From contig JAWLGK010000021.1 in assembly GCA_041685115.1 (NCBI GenBank), positions 1 to 64,000 of the forward strand: 64,000 nt of DNA, read 5' to 3'. Under the pieces are notes generated by a model. The model was given only the letters and a program-made list of their open reading frames with translations, was not told where the DNA came from and did not search any database. Within the stretch, counting starts at the first letter, position 1; each line of letters opens with the position of its first letter. Below, one piece after another: positions 41,926-50,364 of this stretch. The position numbers were made by a program, and so were the translations under genes. Origin of the DNA: JALOAT01 sp041685115 (GTDB lineage Bacteria; Pseudomonadota; Gammaproteobacteria; Thiohalomonadales; Thiohalomonadaceae).

Positions 41926-42698
41926 GGCAGGACTACGCTGGCCGACTGGCCGATGCGCAGGCCGGCGCTCTCGGGCGCGTGGATCAGGATGTCCACCGGG
42001 TAGGCGAGGCTTGGTGCATTGGGCACGGGTTCAAGGCCCACATGCGTGATCTTGCCTTCGTACGCGGTCCCGCCCACGCGCACGGGGATCGACTGCCCTT
42101 CCCGTAACGCCGTTACCTGCGAGGGATCCACGCTCAGCTGCACGCGACGGCGACCGGCCTCGGCCACGGTCACGAGCGGCACCGCGGTCAGCTCGGCGGC
42201 CACGGCCTGCCCCACACCCGCATGCACCGCCAGCACGACCGCATCGAACGGCGCGCGCACGGCGCTGTATTCGAGATCGAGTTCCACCTGCTTCACGGCC
42301 GTCTTCGCCGCCTGATATTCGGCGGCGGCCGTGGCCAGGCCGATCTTCGCGACTTCCAGTTCGTGGTCCGACAACAGGGTGCGGTCGTACAGTTCCTGAC
42401 CGCGCTCCTGCTCGCGCTGCGCCTCGGCGTGCACCTGCTTCAGGCGCTCGGCCTCGGCGCGCGCACGCTCCAGTTCCGCGCGGAAGCGCCGCTCATCCAG
42501 CCCGACCAGCACGTCGCCTTTCTTCACCTGCATGCCGGGCCGTGCGCTCACCCGCGTCACCACGCCGGACACAGGTGCGCCGAGCTCCACCCGTTGCACC
42601 CACTGCACCGTGCCCGCGACCTCCGCCGCCGACGCCACACTTGCCATGGCCAATGTGCCCAGAACCGCCAACCACCTGCTCATTACCGTCCACCTCAT
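41922..42698 (-). CDS. Periplasmic adaptor protein (HlyD/RND membrane-fusion family)
   Basis: A 258-residue protein with a signal peptide (MSRWLAVLGTLAMASVASA), a lipoyl-like half (SGVVTRVSARPGMQVKKGDVLVGLDE), a coiled-coil hairpin of about 70 residues (ELERARAEAERLKQVHAEAQREQERGQELYD), the second lipoyl half (YSAVRAPFDAVVLAVHAGVGQAV) and a beta-barrel domain. Adaptors link an inner-membrane pump to TolC. The start is either ATG 42698 or ATG 42683. A TolC-family gene ends two bases upstream, but no pump gene is present nearby. Confidence 0.88.
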   Translation of the reverse strand: MRWTVMSRWLAVLGTLAMASVASAAEVAGTVQWVQRVELGAPVSGVVTRVSARPGMQVKKGDVLVGLDERRFRAELERARAEAERLKQVHAEAQREQERGQELYDRTLLSDHELEVAKIGLATAAAEYQAAKTAVKQVELDLEYSAVRAPFDAVVLAVHAGVGQAVAAELTAVPLVTVAEAGRRRVQLSVDPSQVTALREGQSIPVRVGGTAYEGKITHVGLEPVPNAPSLAYPVDILIHAPESAGLRIGQSASVVLP

Positions 42699-42699
42699 G

Positions 42700-44037
42700 T
42701 CACGGCGCCTCCGCGGCGCCTTGGGCAATCTGTACCGGGCCGCCAGTCAAGGCGTCGAGCCGCGCCCAGGCAAGGACCATCTCGTAATCGGCTCGCAGCG
42801 TGGCCGATTCCGCTTCGGTCAGGCGCACCATGGCATCACCGAGGTCCGCGTTGAACTCCAACTCGTACAGCGTGCGGCTGCGATCGAGATACAGCTCTAC
42901 GTGGTTGACGCCCGCATCGGCCTCTTCCCGCTGGATCTTGAGTGTTTGCAGATGCAGCCAGAGCTCGAGGACATTGTGCTGCACCGCCATCTCGGCCTCG
43001 CGCAGGCGTTGCTGGGCCTGGTAGAGCTCGGCCTGGCGCTGGCTCACCACCGAACTGACCAAGCCGCCGGTATACAACGGCAATTCCAGAACCACCCCGG
43101 CGCGCCATTCGTCGTTGGAGTTGAGCTCGCGCGAATAGCGCGAGGCCTCCAGTTCGCCGTTCAGGCGTGGGCGGCGCTCGGCACGCGCCGCAGTGACGTG
43201 CTCCTGTGCGGCACGCACCTGATGACGCAAGCCCACGAGTACGGGATTACTGGCCAGCGCGGCCTGTTGCAGGGTTTCCACCTCCGGAATGGGGCGGTTC
43301 AACCGGGCGTCCAGCGAAGGCCGCGCCAGCGCAGCAGGCAGTTGACCGGGCCGGTTCAGGACATCCGCCAGCGCCGCGCGGGTCAGGCGCTGGCGCGCCT
43401 CGGCGGCATAGCGGCTGCGCCGCACGCGCTGGTATTCCGCCTCGGCGGCGAGCAGTTCCACATCCGAAACCTGACGCAGTTCGTGGCGCTGGCGCAGGCG
43501 ATCGAGGCCCACGTAGACCACCGCCATGGCCTCATCCTCGCGGCTGAAATCGAGATCGGCGAGCAGCACATCGAAATAGCGTTGCATGATGTCGACGCGG
43601 CGCTGCGCCAGCGTGTCCTGATAGAGCGACTCGGCGCGTGCGACGCCGGCCTGTGCAGCCGAACGGAAGGCCGATGTACGGCCGAAGTCGTACAGGTTCT
43701 TGCGCACGTACAGGCTGGCCTTGTGATCGTCCGAATCCTGGTTTGGCGCCGTGTCGGGCGGCTCCACCCAGCGTGCACGCCCTTCGGCGGTGACGGTGAG
43801 ATCCGTACGTGCCTCGACCATTGCGAGGGCCGCGCGTGAGGCATCGAGCCCCGCCCCCGCCAGCGCCAGAGAGGGATGCGGCTCCTCGGCGAGCGACAAC
43901 GCGTATTCGAGTGTCAGTGGTTCAGGCAACGGCGGCAGCTCGGTCGCACCGACACGCCCACTGCCTGCAAACAGCAGGAACGCGGCAGCGACGCGAAACG
44001 CCCGCCTGGAATTGCACGCGCTTGTCATCCCCAACAC
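42700..44037 (-). CDS. TolC-family outer membrane protein
   Basis: A 445-residue outer-membrane channel protein with a signal peptide and the two-fold repeated TolC pattern of long alpha-helices and short strands: LTLEYALSLAEEPHPSLALAGAGLDASRAALAMVEA in the first half and VETLQQAALASNPVLVGLRHQVRAAQEHVTAARAERRPRLNG in the second. The usual APGSG-like strand LYTGGLVSSVVSQRQAELYQAQQRL is seen. It is followed at once by the adaptor gene. An alternative start lies three codons downstream. Confidence 0.9.
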   Translation of the reverse strand: MLGMTSACNSRRAFRVAAAFLLFAGSGRVGATELPPLPEPLTLEYALSLAEEPHPSLALAGAGLDASRAALAMVEARTDLTVTAEGRARWVEPPDTAPNQDSDDHKASLYVRKNLYDFGRTSAFRSAAQAGVARAESLYQDTLAQRRVDIMQRYFDVLLADLDFSREDEAMAVVYVGLDRLRQRHELRQVSDVELLAAEAEYQRVRRSRYAAEARQRLTRAALADVLNRPGQLPAALARPSLDARLNRPIPEVETLQQAALASNPVLVGLRHQVRAAQEHVTAARAERRPRLNGELEASRYSRELNSNDEWRAGVVLELPLYTGGLVSSVVSQRQAELYQAQQRLREAEMAVQHNVLELWLHLQTLKIQREEADAGVNHVELYLDRSRTLYELEFNADLGDAMVRLTEAESATLRADYEMVLAWARLDALTGGPVQIAQGAAEAP

Positions 44038-44098
44038 CCCGGATTCGTATTATCGTTCACACGGGTCCATGCCCGGTGTACATCCCAGCAACCCGGGA

Positions 44099-44620
44099 TT
44101 ATTTCTTTTTCTCGCGCTTGTACCGGGAGAACGGCATGTCCTGGTGGACGCCATCAGCCACGTACTCGCCCATCCACATGAATTCCTCCACGCCGGCGGT
44201 GCGCCCGGTGTGCCGGTGAACCGGCTTGCCTTCCAGATCGAAGAAAGCGATGACTGGCGTGGCGCGCACGCGGTTGACCTCGGCAAAGGCCTTCTGTGTG
44301 GTGGTGTTGCCCGCAAAATCCGTCATTTCCACGTCGCCTTCGATGTCGACGACGAACAACAGGAAGTTGTCCCGGTACCACTCCTGTACCTGCGGCTGGT
44401 TGAGCACGTTCTTTTTCATGTAATGGCAGAACGGGCATTCATCCATTTCGAAGAACACCATGACGCCCTTCTTGCCCTGTTCCTTCGCGTTCTGCAGCTC
44501 TTCGGCAAAATCGCCGAACGAGTCATTGAAGAAATGTGCGTACGGATCGCGCGCTGTCGCGGCGATTGCGCTGGTGACGAAGCTCAAAGCGAGAAGTGCG
44601 GTGGTCAGGAAACGTTTCAT
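44099..44620 (-). CDS. Periplasmic thioredoxin-fold protein (SoxW-like)
   Basis: A 173-residue secreted protein with signal peptide MKRFLTTALLALSFVTSAIA. The thioredoxin fold includes VMVFFEMDECPFCHYMKKNVLNQPQVQEWYRDNF with the redox pair Cys62 and Cys65 (CPFC) and the cis-Pro motif RVRATPVIAFFDLEGK. The DECPFCHYMKK pattern resembles SoxW and related thiol reductases; identity with SoxW is not proven because no sox gene is in the window. It lies 17 bases downstream of a TlpA-like gene. Confidence 0.85.
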   Translation of the reverse strand: MKRFLTTALLALSFVTSAIAATARDPYAHFFNDSFGDFAEELQNAKEQGKKGVMVFFEMDECPFCHYMKKNVLNQPQVQEWYRDNFLLFVVDIEGDVEMTDFAGNTTTQKAFAEVNRVRATPVIAFFDLEGKPVHRHTGRTAGVEEFMWMGEYVADGVHQDMPFSRYKREKKK

Positions 44621-44637
44621 GATCTCCCCCCAGGGAT

Positions 44638-45108
44638 TCAGTTATTGTTGTTTTGGGTGATGAAGGATTCGATGTCCGCGGCCGTGACCATGCCCAGTTT
44701 GTGGGCAACCACCCGGCCGTCGGGTGCGACCAGAAAGGTCGTAGGCAGACCTGAGATGGGGCCGAGGGCGGTCATCTTCGGCTCGCTCAGCAATACCGGA
44801 TAGCCGACCAGAAACTGCTCGACGAAGCTGGCGATGTCCGCGGCGGCCGCCTGTTCTTCCATGTTCACGCCGATGACCACGGCGTCCTTGTCCTTGTGCC
44901 GTTCGTGGAAATTCGCCAATTCGGGCATTTCCTCCACACACGGCGGGCACCAGGTGGCCCAGTAGTTCACCACCACCCATTTGCCGCGATAATCGGACAG
45001 CCGGTGTGTACGACCATCGATGCCCGTGAGCGCGAAATCCGCGCCGGCGGCGAGGGCTTGAGCGCCCGTGAACAGACCGAGCAGCAGGACGAGCGAACGA
45101 ATCATCAA
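44638..45108 (-). CDS. TlpA-family thiol:disulfide reductase
   Basis: A 156-residue periplasmic protein: signal peptide MMIRSLVLLLGLFTGAQALA, TlpA/ResA fold with YWATWCPPCVEEMPELANFH (Cys54, Cys57), cis-Pro motif GLPTTFLVAPDGRVVAHKLG. It is likely to work with the following SoxW-like protein in periplasmic thiol reduction, for example for cytochrome c or copper-site maturation. Either of two adjacent ATG codons could be the start; AGGAACC lies upstream. Confidence 0.9.
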   Translation of the reverse strand: MMIRSLVLLLGLFTGAQALAAGADFALTGIDGRTHRLSDYRGKWVVVNYWATWCPPCVEEMPELANFHERHKDKDAVVIGVNMEEQAAAADIASFVEQFLVGYPVLLSEPKMTALGPISGLPTTFLVAPDGRVVAHKLGMVTAADIESFITQNNNN

Positions 45109-45511
45109 GGTTCCTCCATGGGGCGTCCGCTAAACCTGCCATCGGACAGGCGCGGGGCGCAATATCTCCTGTGCCGTGGAACTGCACTCCTGATAAGAGT
45201 GCCTTCACAACGGCAAAATATTCCCCTTGGGGCAAGGAAAAACCCCGGCGTGGCCCAGCTATACGCAAAAAGAACGGCGAACCGCAGCGAAACAATCCGG
45301 ATTGTTCGTCGCTTGGCTCAGCGATGCGCAATCTGTTTCGCGAAGGAGAACGGCCGGTTTCTCGGCAGCTTCAGCGGCTTGGGCGAGAGGGCGATTTCTC
45401 CATGGTTGGGCTTTTTCCATCCATTGGCCATCGCGACAACCCCGGTTCCGCTCCACTCCATCCGGGCTATGTGGAAGCCTGCCACGGGGAGCATTTTGTG
45501 GAGGAACAAAA
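45109..45511. other. Intergenic region of about 400 bases with REP remnants
   Basis: No credible gene is seen. The half-palindrome TTCCGCTCCACTCCATCCGGGCTATG at 45446-45471 is a diverged right arm of the REP at 6496-6580. The rest shows no clear motif. Confidence 0.5.
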
Positions 45512-45543
45512 AATGCCGCTCGGCCAGGCGACCGAGCGGCATT
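45508..45543 (-). terminator. Rho-independent terminator of the LysM gene
   Basis: Perfect stem AATGCCGCTCGG (45512-45523) / CCGAGCGGCATT (45532-45543) with loop CCAGGCGA. On the minus strand it continues into a run of six T. It lies 34 bases beyond the stop codon of the LysM lipoprotein gene. Confidence 0.85.
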
Positions 45544-45577
45544 GTCAGTGCGGACGCCCTTGCCGGGCGCGGTCGCC

Positions 45578-46063
45578 TCAGCGGTTCAGGTACGCCTGAT
45601 CCGACGCCTCGACGACACCCAGCGACCAGGGACCGCGGGTGCGGGCGTGCTCAGCAGCATCGAGCATGTCCGCGGAACTGGCGTTGCGATTGATGGTGAG
45701 TACCTGACCCGGATAGATCAGGTCTGCGTCCTCGATGAGACCGTGGTTGGCTTTGTAGATGAGCGGCCAGTGATAGGCATCGCCGTAAATGCCGAACTGG
45801 GCGGCAATGGTCCAAAGGCTGTCGCCGGCCACGACTTCGTAACGCGAATCCGCCGCAGCAGCCGGGGCCGGTTCGACGGGGGCCTGCTCTTCGACCGCCG
45901 GCTCGGCAGGCTCGGCGACCGGGGCCGGCGCCGTTTCTGCGGTGGGTTCCGCGGGGGCGGGCTCCGCGGGTTCGGAGGTGGCCGTCGGCGAGGAGGCGCA
46001 GCCCGTGGCCATCGCCGCAGAGAGTACCAGTACAGCGGCCAGGGAGAGGAAATTGTTGTTCAT
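45578..46063 (-). CDS. LysM-domain lipoprotein
   Basis: A 161-residue lipoprotein: signal MNNNFLSLAAVLVLSAAMATGC with a lipobox, a linker of about 60 residues made almost only of Pro, Ala, Glu, Val and Thr, then a single LysM domain (YEVVAGDSLWTIAAQFGIYGDAYHWPLIYKANHGLIEDADLIYPGQVLTI). It probably tethers the outer membrane or a partner to peptidoglycan. The ATG at 46063 is preceded by CAGGAG; upstream in-frame sequence lacks signal features. It lies downstream of the DUF4398 lipoprotein. Confidence 0.9.
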   Translation of the reverse strand: MNNNFLSLAAVLVLSAAMATGCASSPTATSEPAEPAPAEPTAETAPAPVAEPAEPAVEEQAPVEPAPAAAADSRYEVVAGDSLWTIAAQFGIYGDAYHWPLIYKANHGLIEDADLIYPGQVLTINRNASSADMLDAAEHARTRGPWSLGVVEASDQAYLNR

Positions 46064-46158
46064 GTTGGGCTCCTGTGAAGCGGGCCCGCACGGGGCCCTG
46101 ATTACAAAAACAGTGAGCGCATTATCAACAAAGCGTTGATGAATAGACCCGAACCCGC

Positions 46159-46479
46159 TCACATTTCCCGATCGGCACCCGATTCGACGGCACGATCCCG
46201 GGCGGCGATGGCCTTTTGCCGCGCAGCAACGGCAGCGCGGCGGGCATCCTCATAGGCGCCCTGCTCCAGACTGCGCGTGGCATGAGAGAGGAGTTCCTCG
46301 GCCTGACTCAGCGTGCCCGGCGCATGCTTGCCGGCGTGGGCTTCCTGTGCGGCGCGGATGGCTTGTCGCGCATCGCTCATTTCCTGCACGGGCGGGGCAA
46401 CGGCACATCCGAACAACCACACGATGACCGCACTGAGAGCGAAGAGCCTGGAAGGTATGCGCTGAATGACGGCTTCCAT
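46159..46479 (-). CDS. DUF4398-type lipoprotein
   Basis: A 106-residue protein with a lipoprotein signal (LFALSAVIVWLFGCAV). It is followed by a helical domain rich in Ala, Arg and Glu (MSDARQAIRAAQEAHAGKHAPGTLSQAEELLSHATRSLEQGAYEDARRAAVAARQKAIAARDRA), the pattern of DUF4398 proteins. These often sit beside LysM or OmpA-type proteins in the envelope and their function is unknown. A promoter with a perfect -35 lies upstream, and the LysM gene follows about 95 bases further along. Confidence 0.85.
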   Translation of the reverse strand: MEAVIQRIPSRLFALSAVIVWLFGCAVAPPVQEMSDARQAIRAAQEAHAGKHAPGTLSQAEELLSHATRSLEQGAYEDARRAAVAARQKAIAARDRAVESGADREM

Positions 46480-46521
46480 TCTGATGGGCGTTTGGCGAGG
46501 GCGTCTTTTTGAGTGCGGTTC

Positions 46522-46550
46522 ACCCTAACATCGGCCCTATAGGGTGTCAA
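46522..46550 (-). promoter_or_regulatory. Promoter for the DUF4398-LysM pair
   Basis: On the minus strand TTGACA (46550-46545) and TAGGGT (46527-46522) are separated by 17 bases, 43 bases upstream of the ATG. The -35 is perfect and the -10 weak. The spacer contains the palindrome CCCTATAGGG (46535-46544). A -10-like TAGAAT at 46562-46567 on the plus strand may serve arsC. Confidence 0.5.
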
Positions 46551-46596
46551 CGCGATGACGGTAGAATACCGGCAGTTACAATCAAGCAATCCAACT

Positions 46597-46941
46597 ATGA
46601 AAGCGATCATCTATCACAATCCACGCTGTTCCAAATCACGAGGCGCGCTGGAGCTCCTGCGACAAAACGGCGTGACTGCGCAGGTCGTCGAATACCTGAA
46701 CACCCCACCCGATCGGCAAACCCTCGAGGAACTGCTCGATCTGCTCGGCGGCCCCCGCGAACTGCTGCGCAAGGGCGAGGAGGAGTACTCGGCGCTGGGG
46801 CTCGACAATGCGGCCCTCGGCCGCGCCGAACTCATCGACGCCATGCTTGCACATCCAAAGCTCATCGAGAGGCCCATCGTGGTCGTCGGCAACAAGGCGA
46901 TCATCGGTCGCCCGCCTGAAAAGATTCTGGAGTTGCTCTGA
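46597..46941 (+). CDS. arsC: Arsenate reductase, glutaredoxin-dependent type
   Basis: A 114-residue ArsC-family protein: IYHNPRCSKSRGALELL with the catalytic cysteine at about residue 11, then the C-terminal RPIVVVGNKAIIGRPPEKILELL. In this family the enzyme reduces arsenate to arsenite with glutathione and glutaredoxin. No arsR, arsB or acr3 gene is nearby, so it may be a housekeeping copy. Its stop overlaps the wrbA start (TGATG). The start is the ATG of MKAIIYHNPR. Confidence 0.93.
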   Translation: MKAIIYHNPRCSKSRGALELLRQNGVTAQVVEYLNTPPDRQTLEELLDLLGGPRELLRKGEEEYSALGLDNAALGRAELIDAMLAHPKLIERPIVVVGNKAIIGRPPEKILELL

Positions 46942-47540
46942 TGCACGACATCCTGGTGCTTTACTACAGTCGCAGCGGTGCGACCGCGGAAATGGCACGC
47001 CACATCGCACGCGGCGTTCACGAAGTCCCGGGCATGCATGCGCGCGTGCGCACGGTGCCGCCCGTCTCGACCACCTGCGAAAACGTTGCGCCTGCGATTC
47101 CGGACGACGGACCACCCTACGTAGAGGCGCGTGATCTGGAGGAATGCGTTGGGCTGCTGCTCGGCAGCCCAACGCGCTTCGGCAACATGGCCGCGCCCAT
47201 GAAATATTTTCTCGACACCACCAGCAGCCAGTGGCTGGCCGGCAGTCTCGCCGGCAAACCGGCAGGCGTGTTCACCTCCACGGGCTCCATTCACGGCGGT
47301 CAAGAAAGCACGCTGCTCTCGATGATGTTGCCGCTGCTGCACCATGGCATGGTGCTGGTGGGCATCCCCTATTCCGAATCTGCGCTGCTCACCACCCAGA
47401 CCGGCGGCACACCCTATGGCGCCAGCCATCTGGCCGGGCCTGCTGATGACCGGCCGGTCTCGGAGGACGAGAAAGTGCTCTGCCGCGCACAGGGCCGCCG
47501 CATCGCCCACGTCGCACGCGCCCTGCTGGAGGGCAAGTGA
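46941..47540 (+). CDS. wrbA: NAD(P)H:quinone oxidoreductase, WrbA type
   Basis: A 199-residue flavodoxin-fold enzyme: FMN-binding loop LVLYYSRSGATAEMARHIARG at the N-terminus, GLLLGSPTRFGNMAAPMKYFLD, and STGSIHGGQESTLLSMMLPLLHHGMVLVG, all typical of WrbA. It reduces quinones by two electrons, limiting semiquinone stress. It is coupled by overlap to arsC upstream and to a DUF2069 gene downstream. Confidence 0.93.
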   Translation: MHDILVLYYSRSGATAEMARHIARGVHEVPGMHARVRTVPPVSTTCENVAPAIPDDGPPYVEARDLEECVGLLLGSPTRFGNMAAPMKYFLDTTSSQWLAGSLAGKPAGVFTSTGSIHGGQESTLLSMMLPLLHHGMVLVGIPYSESALLTTQTGGTPYGASHLAGPADDRPVSEDEKVLCRAQGRRIAHVARALLEGK

Positions 47541-47893
47541 TGCCCTCGACGCGCTGGCATGCGCTGACCCTGTTGGGTTACTTCGGGTTGTTCGCCTTGC
47601 TCATGCTGTGGATCGGCTGGCTCGCGCCACCGCAAACGGTGCCGCGCAGCATCGCCCTGCTCATTGCGGTGGGTCCGCTGCTGTTTCCGTTACGCGGGTT
47701 GTTGCACGGACGTCCCTACACCCACGCCTGGAGCAGCTTTCTTGCGCTGTTCTACTTCGCCCATGGTACGGCCGAGGCCTTCAGCGGCTCCCCCGTACAG
47801 GCCCTCGCCGCCGCCGAAGCCATGCTCGCGCTGCTGTGGTTCGTCGCCGCCATCCTGTTCGTCCGCGCGCGGAAACGGGAGCGTCACGCTTAG
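47540..47893 (+). CDS. DUF2069 family membrane protein
   Basis: A 117-residue integral membrane protein with four helices. The segment PLRGLLHGRPYTHAWSSFLALFYFAHG is the conserved DUF2069 core. Function is unknown; it is frequently found beside wrbA in gammaproteobacteria. The ATG at 47540 overlaps the wrbA stop; a GTG three bases earlier is also in frame. Confidence 0.9.
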   Translation: MPSTRWHALTLLGYFGLFALLMLWIGWLAPPQTVPRSIALLIAVGPLLFPLRGLLHGRPYTHAWSSFLALFYFAHGTAEAFSGSPVQALAAAEAMLALLWFVAAILFVRARKRERHA

Positions 47894-48062
47894 CGACGAA
47901 AAACGCGGAGAGCGCGGAGGCGCGGAGGCGCGGAGGACGCGAAGTTGTTCCATTCGAAAGCGGGTGCACAGAGCGCCGGTCAGCGTTGGGAAATGCTGTG
48001 CGATGTTTGCCTACCTCGATTTCCTCCGCGTCCTCCGCGCCTCCGCGCCCTCCGCGTTACCC
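47893..48062. repeat. GCGGAGGCGCGGAGG-type inverted repeat
   Basis: Left block AACGCGGAGAGCGCGGAGGCGCGGAGGCGCGGAGGACGCG contains a direct triplication of GGCGCGGAG. Right block TCCTCCGCGTCCTCCGCGCCTCCGCGCCCTCCGCG at about 48019-48055 is its mirror. It separates the convergent DUF2069 and hda genes. Confidence 0.7.
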
Positions 48063-48071
48063 TGCGCAGAC

Positions 48072-48749
48072 TCAGCCGAGGAGTTCGCGCAGGAAGGGGA
48101 TGGTGATGCGGCGCTTGGCAACGAGTGAGGCGGTGTCGAGGCGGTCGAGGAGTGCGAACAGGGAGTGGGTGTCGCGCGCGAAACGGCGCATGAGATAGGT
48201 GGCAACGTCTTCCGAGAGTTCGAGTCCGCGCGCCCGGGCGCGCGCGCGCAGGGCGGCGGTCTTGCCGTCCTCGTCGAGGGCATGAATCTGGAACACGGGG
48301 CCCCAGCCGAGCCGTGAAACCAGATCGGGCAACCCGATGCCGAGACCCGCAGGCGGCTGCGCGCCGGCGGCGATCATACGCCCGCCGCCGTCGCGTACAC
48401 GGTTGTAGAGATGGAACAGGGCCTGCTCCCAATCGGCCTGCCCGGCGATGGCATCCACATCGTCGAGGCACACCAGGCCGGCGGTCTCCAGGCCGTCGAA
48501 TATCTCCGGGTCGGTGCCGATGAGATCGCCCAGCGGCAGATACACGGGCGCGGCGCCCGCATCGGCCGCCGCGTGACAGGCCGCCTGCAGCAGGTGCGAC
48601 TTGCCCGCGCCGAAACCGCCCCACAGGTACACGAAGGGCTCGTCGCCGTGCAACGCATGCAGCAGCGCGCCATTTTCGCCGACCTGGAAATTGCCGAAGG
48701 TGGCGCTGTCGGGCAGCGCAAGACGCAGGGCTAATTGGGCGGCGGTCAA
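48072..48749 (-). CDS. hda: DnaA regulatory inactivator Hda
   Basis: A 225-residue AAA+ protein related to DnaA. Hda, with the DNA-loaded sliding clamp, promotes ATP hydrolysis on DnaA to prevent re-initiation of replication. Visible features are a clamp-binding-like N-terminus (AAQLALRLALPD), NFQVGENGALLHAL, Walker A LWGGFGAGKSHLLQA, Walker B LVCLDDVDAI and the sensor/arginine region of domain III. Its start overlaps the stop of the PerM-like gene (ATGA). Confidence 0.93.
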   Translation of the reverse strand: MTAAQLALRLALPDSATFGNFQVGENGALLHALHGDEPFVYLWGGFGAGKSHLLQAACHAAADAGAAPVYLPLGDLIGTDPEIFDGLETAGLVCLDDVDAIAGQADWEQALFHLYNRVRDGGGRMIAAGAQPPAGLGIGLPDLVSRLGWGPVFQIHALDEDGKTAALRARARARGLELSEDVATYLMRRFARDTHSLFALLDRLDTASLVAKRRITIPFLRELLG

Positions 48750-49807
48750 GGTGTGTTGGCTCCGTACAGTTCGCTGGCCACGTAGCGCTCGTGTGCGTAG
48801 CGCAACAGCACCATGATAACGGCGGTCACGGGCAGCGCAATGAGCACGCCGACGAAGCCGAACAGCTGACCGCCGGCCAGCACGGAAAAGATCACCGCAA
48901 GCGGATGCAGGCCGATGCGATCACCCAGCAGCCAGGGCGTGAGTACAAAGCCTTCCAGCAACTGACCGACCGTGAACACCGCCAGGACACCCAGCAGTGG
49001 CAGCCATTCGCCGAACTGCATGAGTGCGGCGACGCCGGCCGCGACGATGCCGACGGCGAAACCCAGGTAAGGCACGAAACTCACCAGCCCGGCCAGCAGG
49101 CCGATGAGCAGGGCCAGTTCCAGCCCGAGCAGCGCCAGGCCCACGCTGTAGACCAGGCCGAGGGCCAGCATCACCAGCAACTGGCCGCGGAAGAAGGCGC
49201 CCAAGACGTCGTTCGCCTGCCGCGCCAGATCGCCTACCACCGACTCGGCGCGGCGCGGCACCAGGTCGTGTACGCGCGCCAGCAGCACGTCCCAGTCGCG
49301 CAGCAGGTAGAAGGTGGCCACCGGGACCAGCAGCAGGTTGCCGAGCCAGGCGAGCAGGGTCAAGCCGGTGCGCGAAGCGCCGCCCAGGGCGGCCGCCAGC
49401 AGGCCGCCGGCCTCGGGCCAGTGCTCCCGCGCGTAGGCGGCAAGCGTGGCCGAATCGAGGCTTGGTAGGTCGAGGCCGAGTCGCGCCTCCAGCCAGGGCA
49501 GCACCTGGCCCTGCAGGCGCTCCAGGTAGGCGGGCAGGCGCCGCACCAGCACGCCCACCTGCTCGATCAGCAAAGGGATGATCACCAGGGCCAGCGCCAG
49601 CACCAGGAGTGTCAACAGGCCGAACACCAGGCTCACCGCCAGGGTGCGGGAGAAACCGCTCCGCTCCAGGCGGTCCACCAGCGGGTCGCCCATGTAGGCC
49701 AGTACCGCCGCCGCCATGAACGGGGTCAGCACCGGCGCGAGCAGATAAATGAGCACGCCGGCCGTCACCAGGCCGGCCAGCAGCAAGGCCTTGCTTGCGG
49801 TCGTCAA
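48746..49807 (-). CDS. AI-2E/PerM family membrane transporter
   Basis: A 353-residue membrane protein of the AI-2E family with about eight helices. Typical segments are PFMAAAVLAYMGDPLVDRLERSGFSRTLAVSLVF near the N-terminus and LGFAVGIVAAGVAAL, FVLTPWLLGDRIGLHPLAVIFSVLAGGQLFGFVGVLIALPVTAVIMVLLRY near the C-terminus. Despite the name, the substrate of most members is unknown. It lies between a CDP-alcohol phosphatidyltransferase and hda with four-base overlaps on both sides. Confidence 0.92.
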   Translation of the reverse strand: MTTASKALLLAGLVTAGVLIYLLAPVLTPFMAAAVLAYMGDPLVDRLERSGFSRTLAVSLVFGLLTLLVLALALVIIPLLIEQVGVLVRRLPAYLERLQGQVLPWLEARLGLDLPSLDSATLAAYAREHWPEAGGLLAAALGGASRTGLTLLAWLGNLLLVPVATFYLLRDWDVLLARVHDLVPRRAESVVGDLARQANDVLGAFFRGQLLVMLALGLVYSVGLALLGLELALLIGLLAGLVSFVPYLGFAVGIVAAGVAALMQFGEWLPLLGVLAVFTVGQLLEGFVLTPWLLGDRIGLHPLAVIFSVLAGGQLFGFVGVLIALPVTAVIMVLLRYAHERYVASELYGANTP

Positions 49808-50364
49808 AGGGTGTTCCTCCGTGATTCACGCCAGGCGCGCCGGCTCCATACACCGACGTAATGGAGTCCGCTCAGGACGGTACTGGCGAATACCGCCGCT
49901 ATCAGTAAGTCGCTAGACCAGCCCGGCAGCCAGCCCAGCCCGGTGCTGAGCATGGCCGCCAGCGCCAACGTGATCTGCAGGATGGTATTGAACTTGCTGA
50001 GCAGGCTGGGCGCCAGATCCAGCCGGCCGAAACGCAGGCGGTAGGCGACGGCGCCCGCGACGATGACCAGGTCACGCCCCAGCACCAGGGCCACCAGCGC
50101 AAGCGGCAGGAAGCCGAGCCAGCCGAGGGCCAGATAGGTGGCGACGAGCAGCAGCTTGTCCGCCAGCGGGTCGAGCAGCGCGCCGAGGCGGCTCTGCCAG
50201 CCGAAGCGGCGCGCCAGATAGCCATCGATGCCGTCGGAGGCGCCGGCCAACACGAACAGGGTCAATGCCGCGGCGAAATGGCCGCTCAGCAGGGCCCAGA
50301 CGAGCGGGGCCACGAGGAGGATGCGAAGACCGGTGATGAGATTGGGCAGGTCCCGCCGGGTCAC
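49804..50364 (-). CDS. CDP-alcohol phosphatidyltransferase family protein
   Basis: A 186-residue membrane protein with the CDP-alcohol phosphotransferase signature DGIDGYLARRFGWQSRLGALLDPLADKLLL (about residues 45-74) and five to six helices. It resembles PgsA-type phosphatidylglycerophosphate synthases but could be another member of the family, such as a cardiolipin synthase. The start is the GTG at 50364 (VTRRDLPNLITGLRILL), which overlaps the TGA of the upstream DUF2066 gene (GTGA). Confidence 0.88.
   Translation of the reverse strand: MTRRDLPNLITGLRILLVAPLVWALLSGHFAAALTLFVLAGASDGIDGYLARRFGWQSRLGALLDPLADKLLLVATYLALGWLGFLPLALVALVLGRDLVIVAGAVAYRLRFGRLDLAPSLLSKFNTILQITLALAAMLSTGLGWLPGWSSDLLIAAVFASTVLSGLHYVGVWSRRAWRESRRNTL

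Noticed and set aside
47893..48062. Tandem GGCGCGGAG units as a CRISPR-like array
   Set aside because: The units are nine bases long without regular spacers and pair with a mirror block; this is a dispersed inverted repeat.
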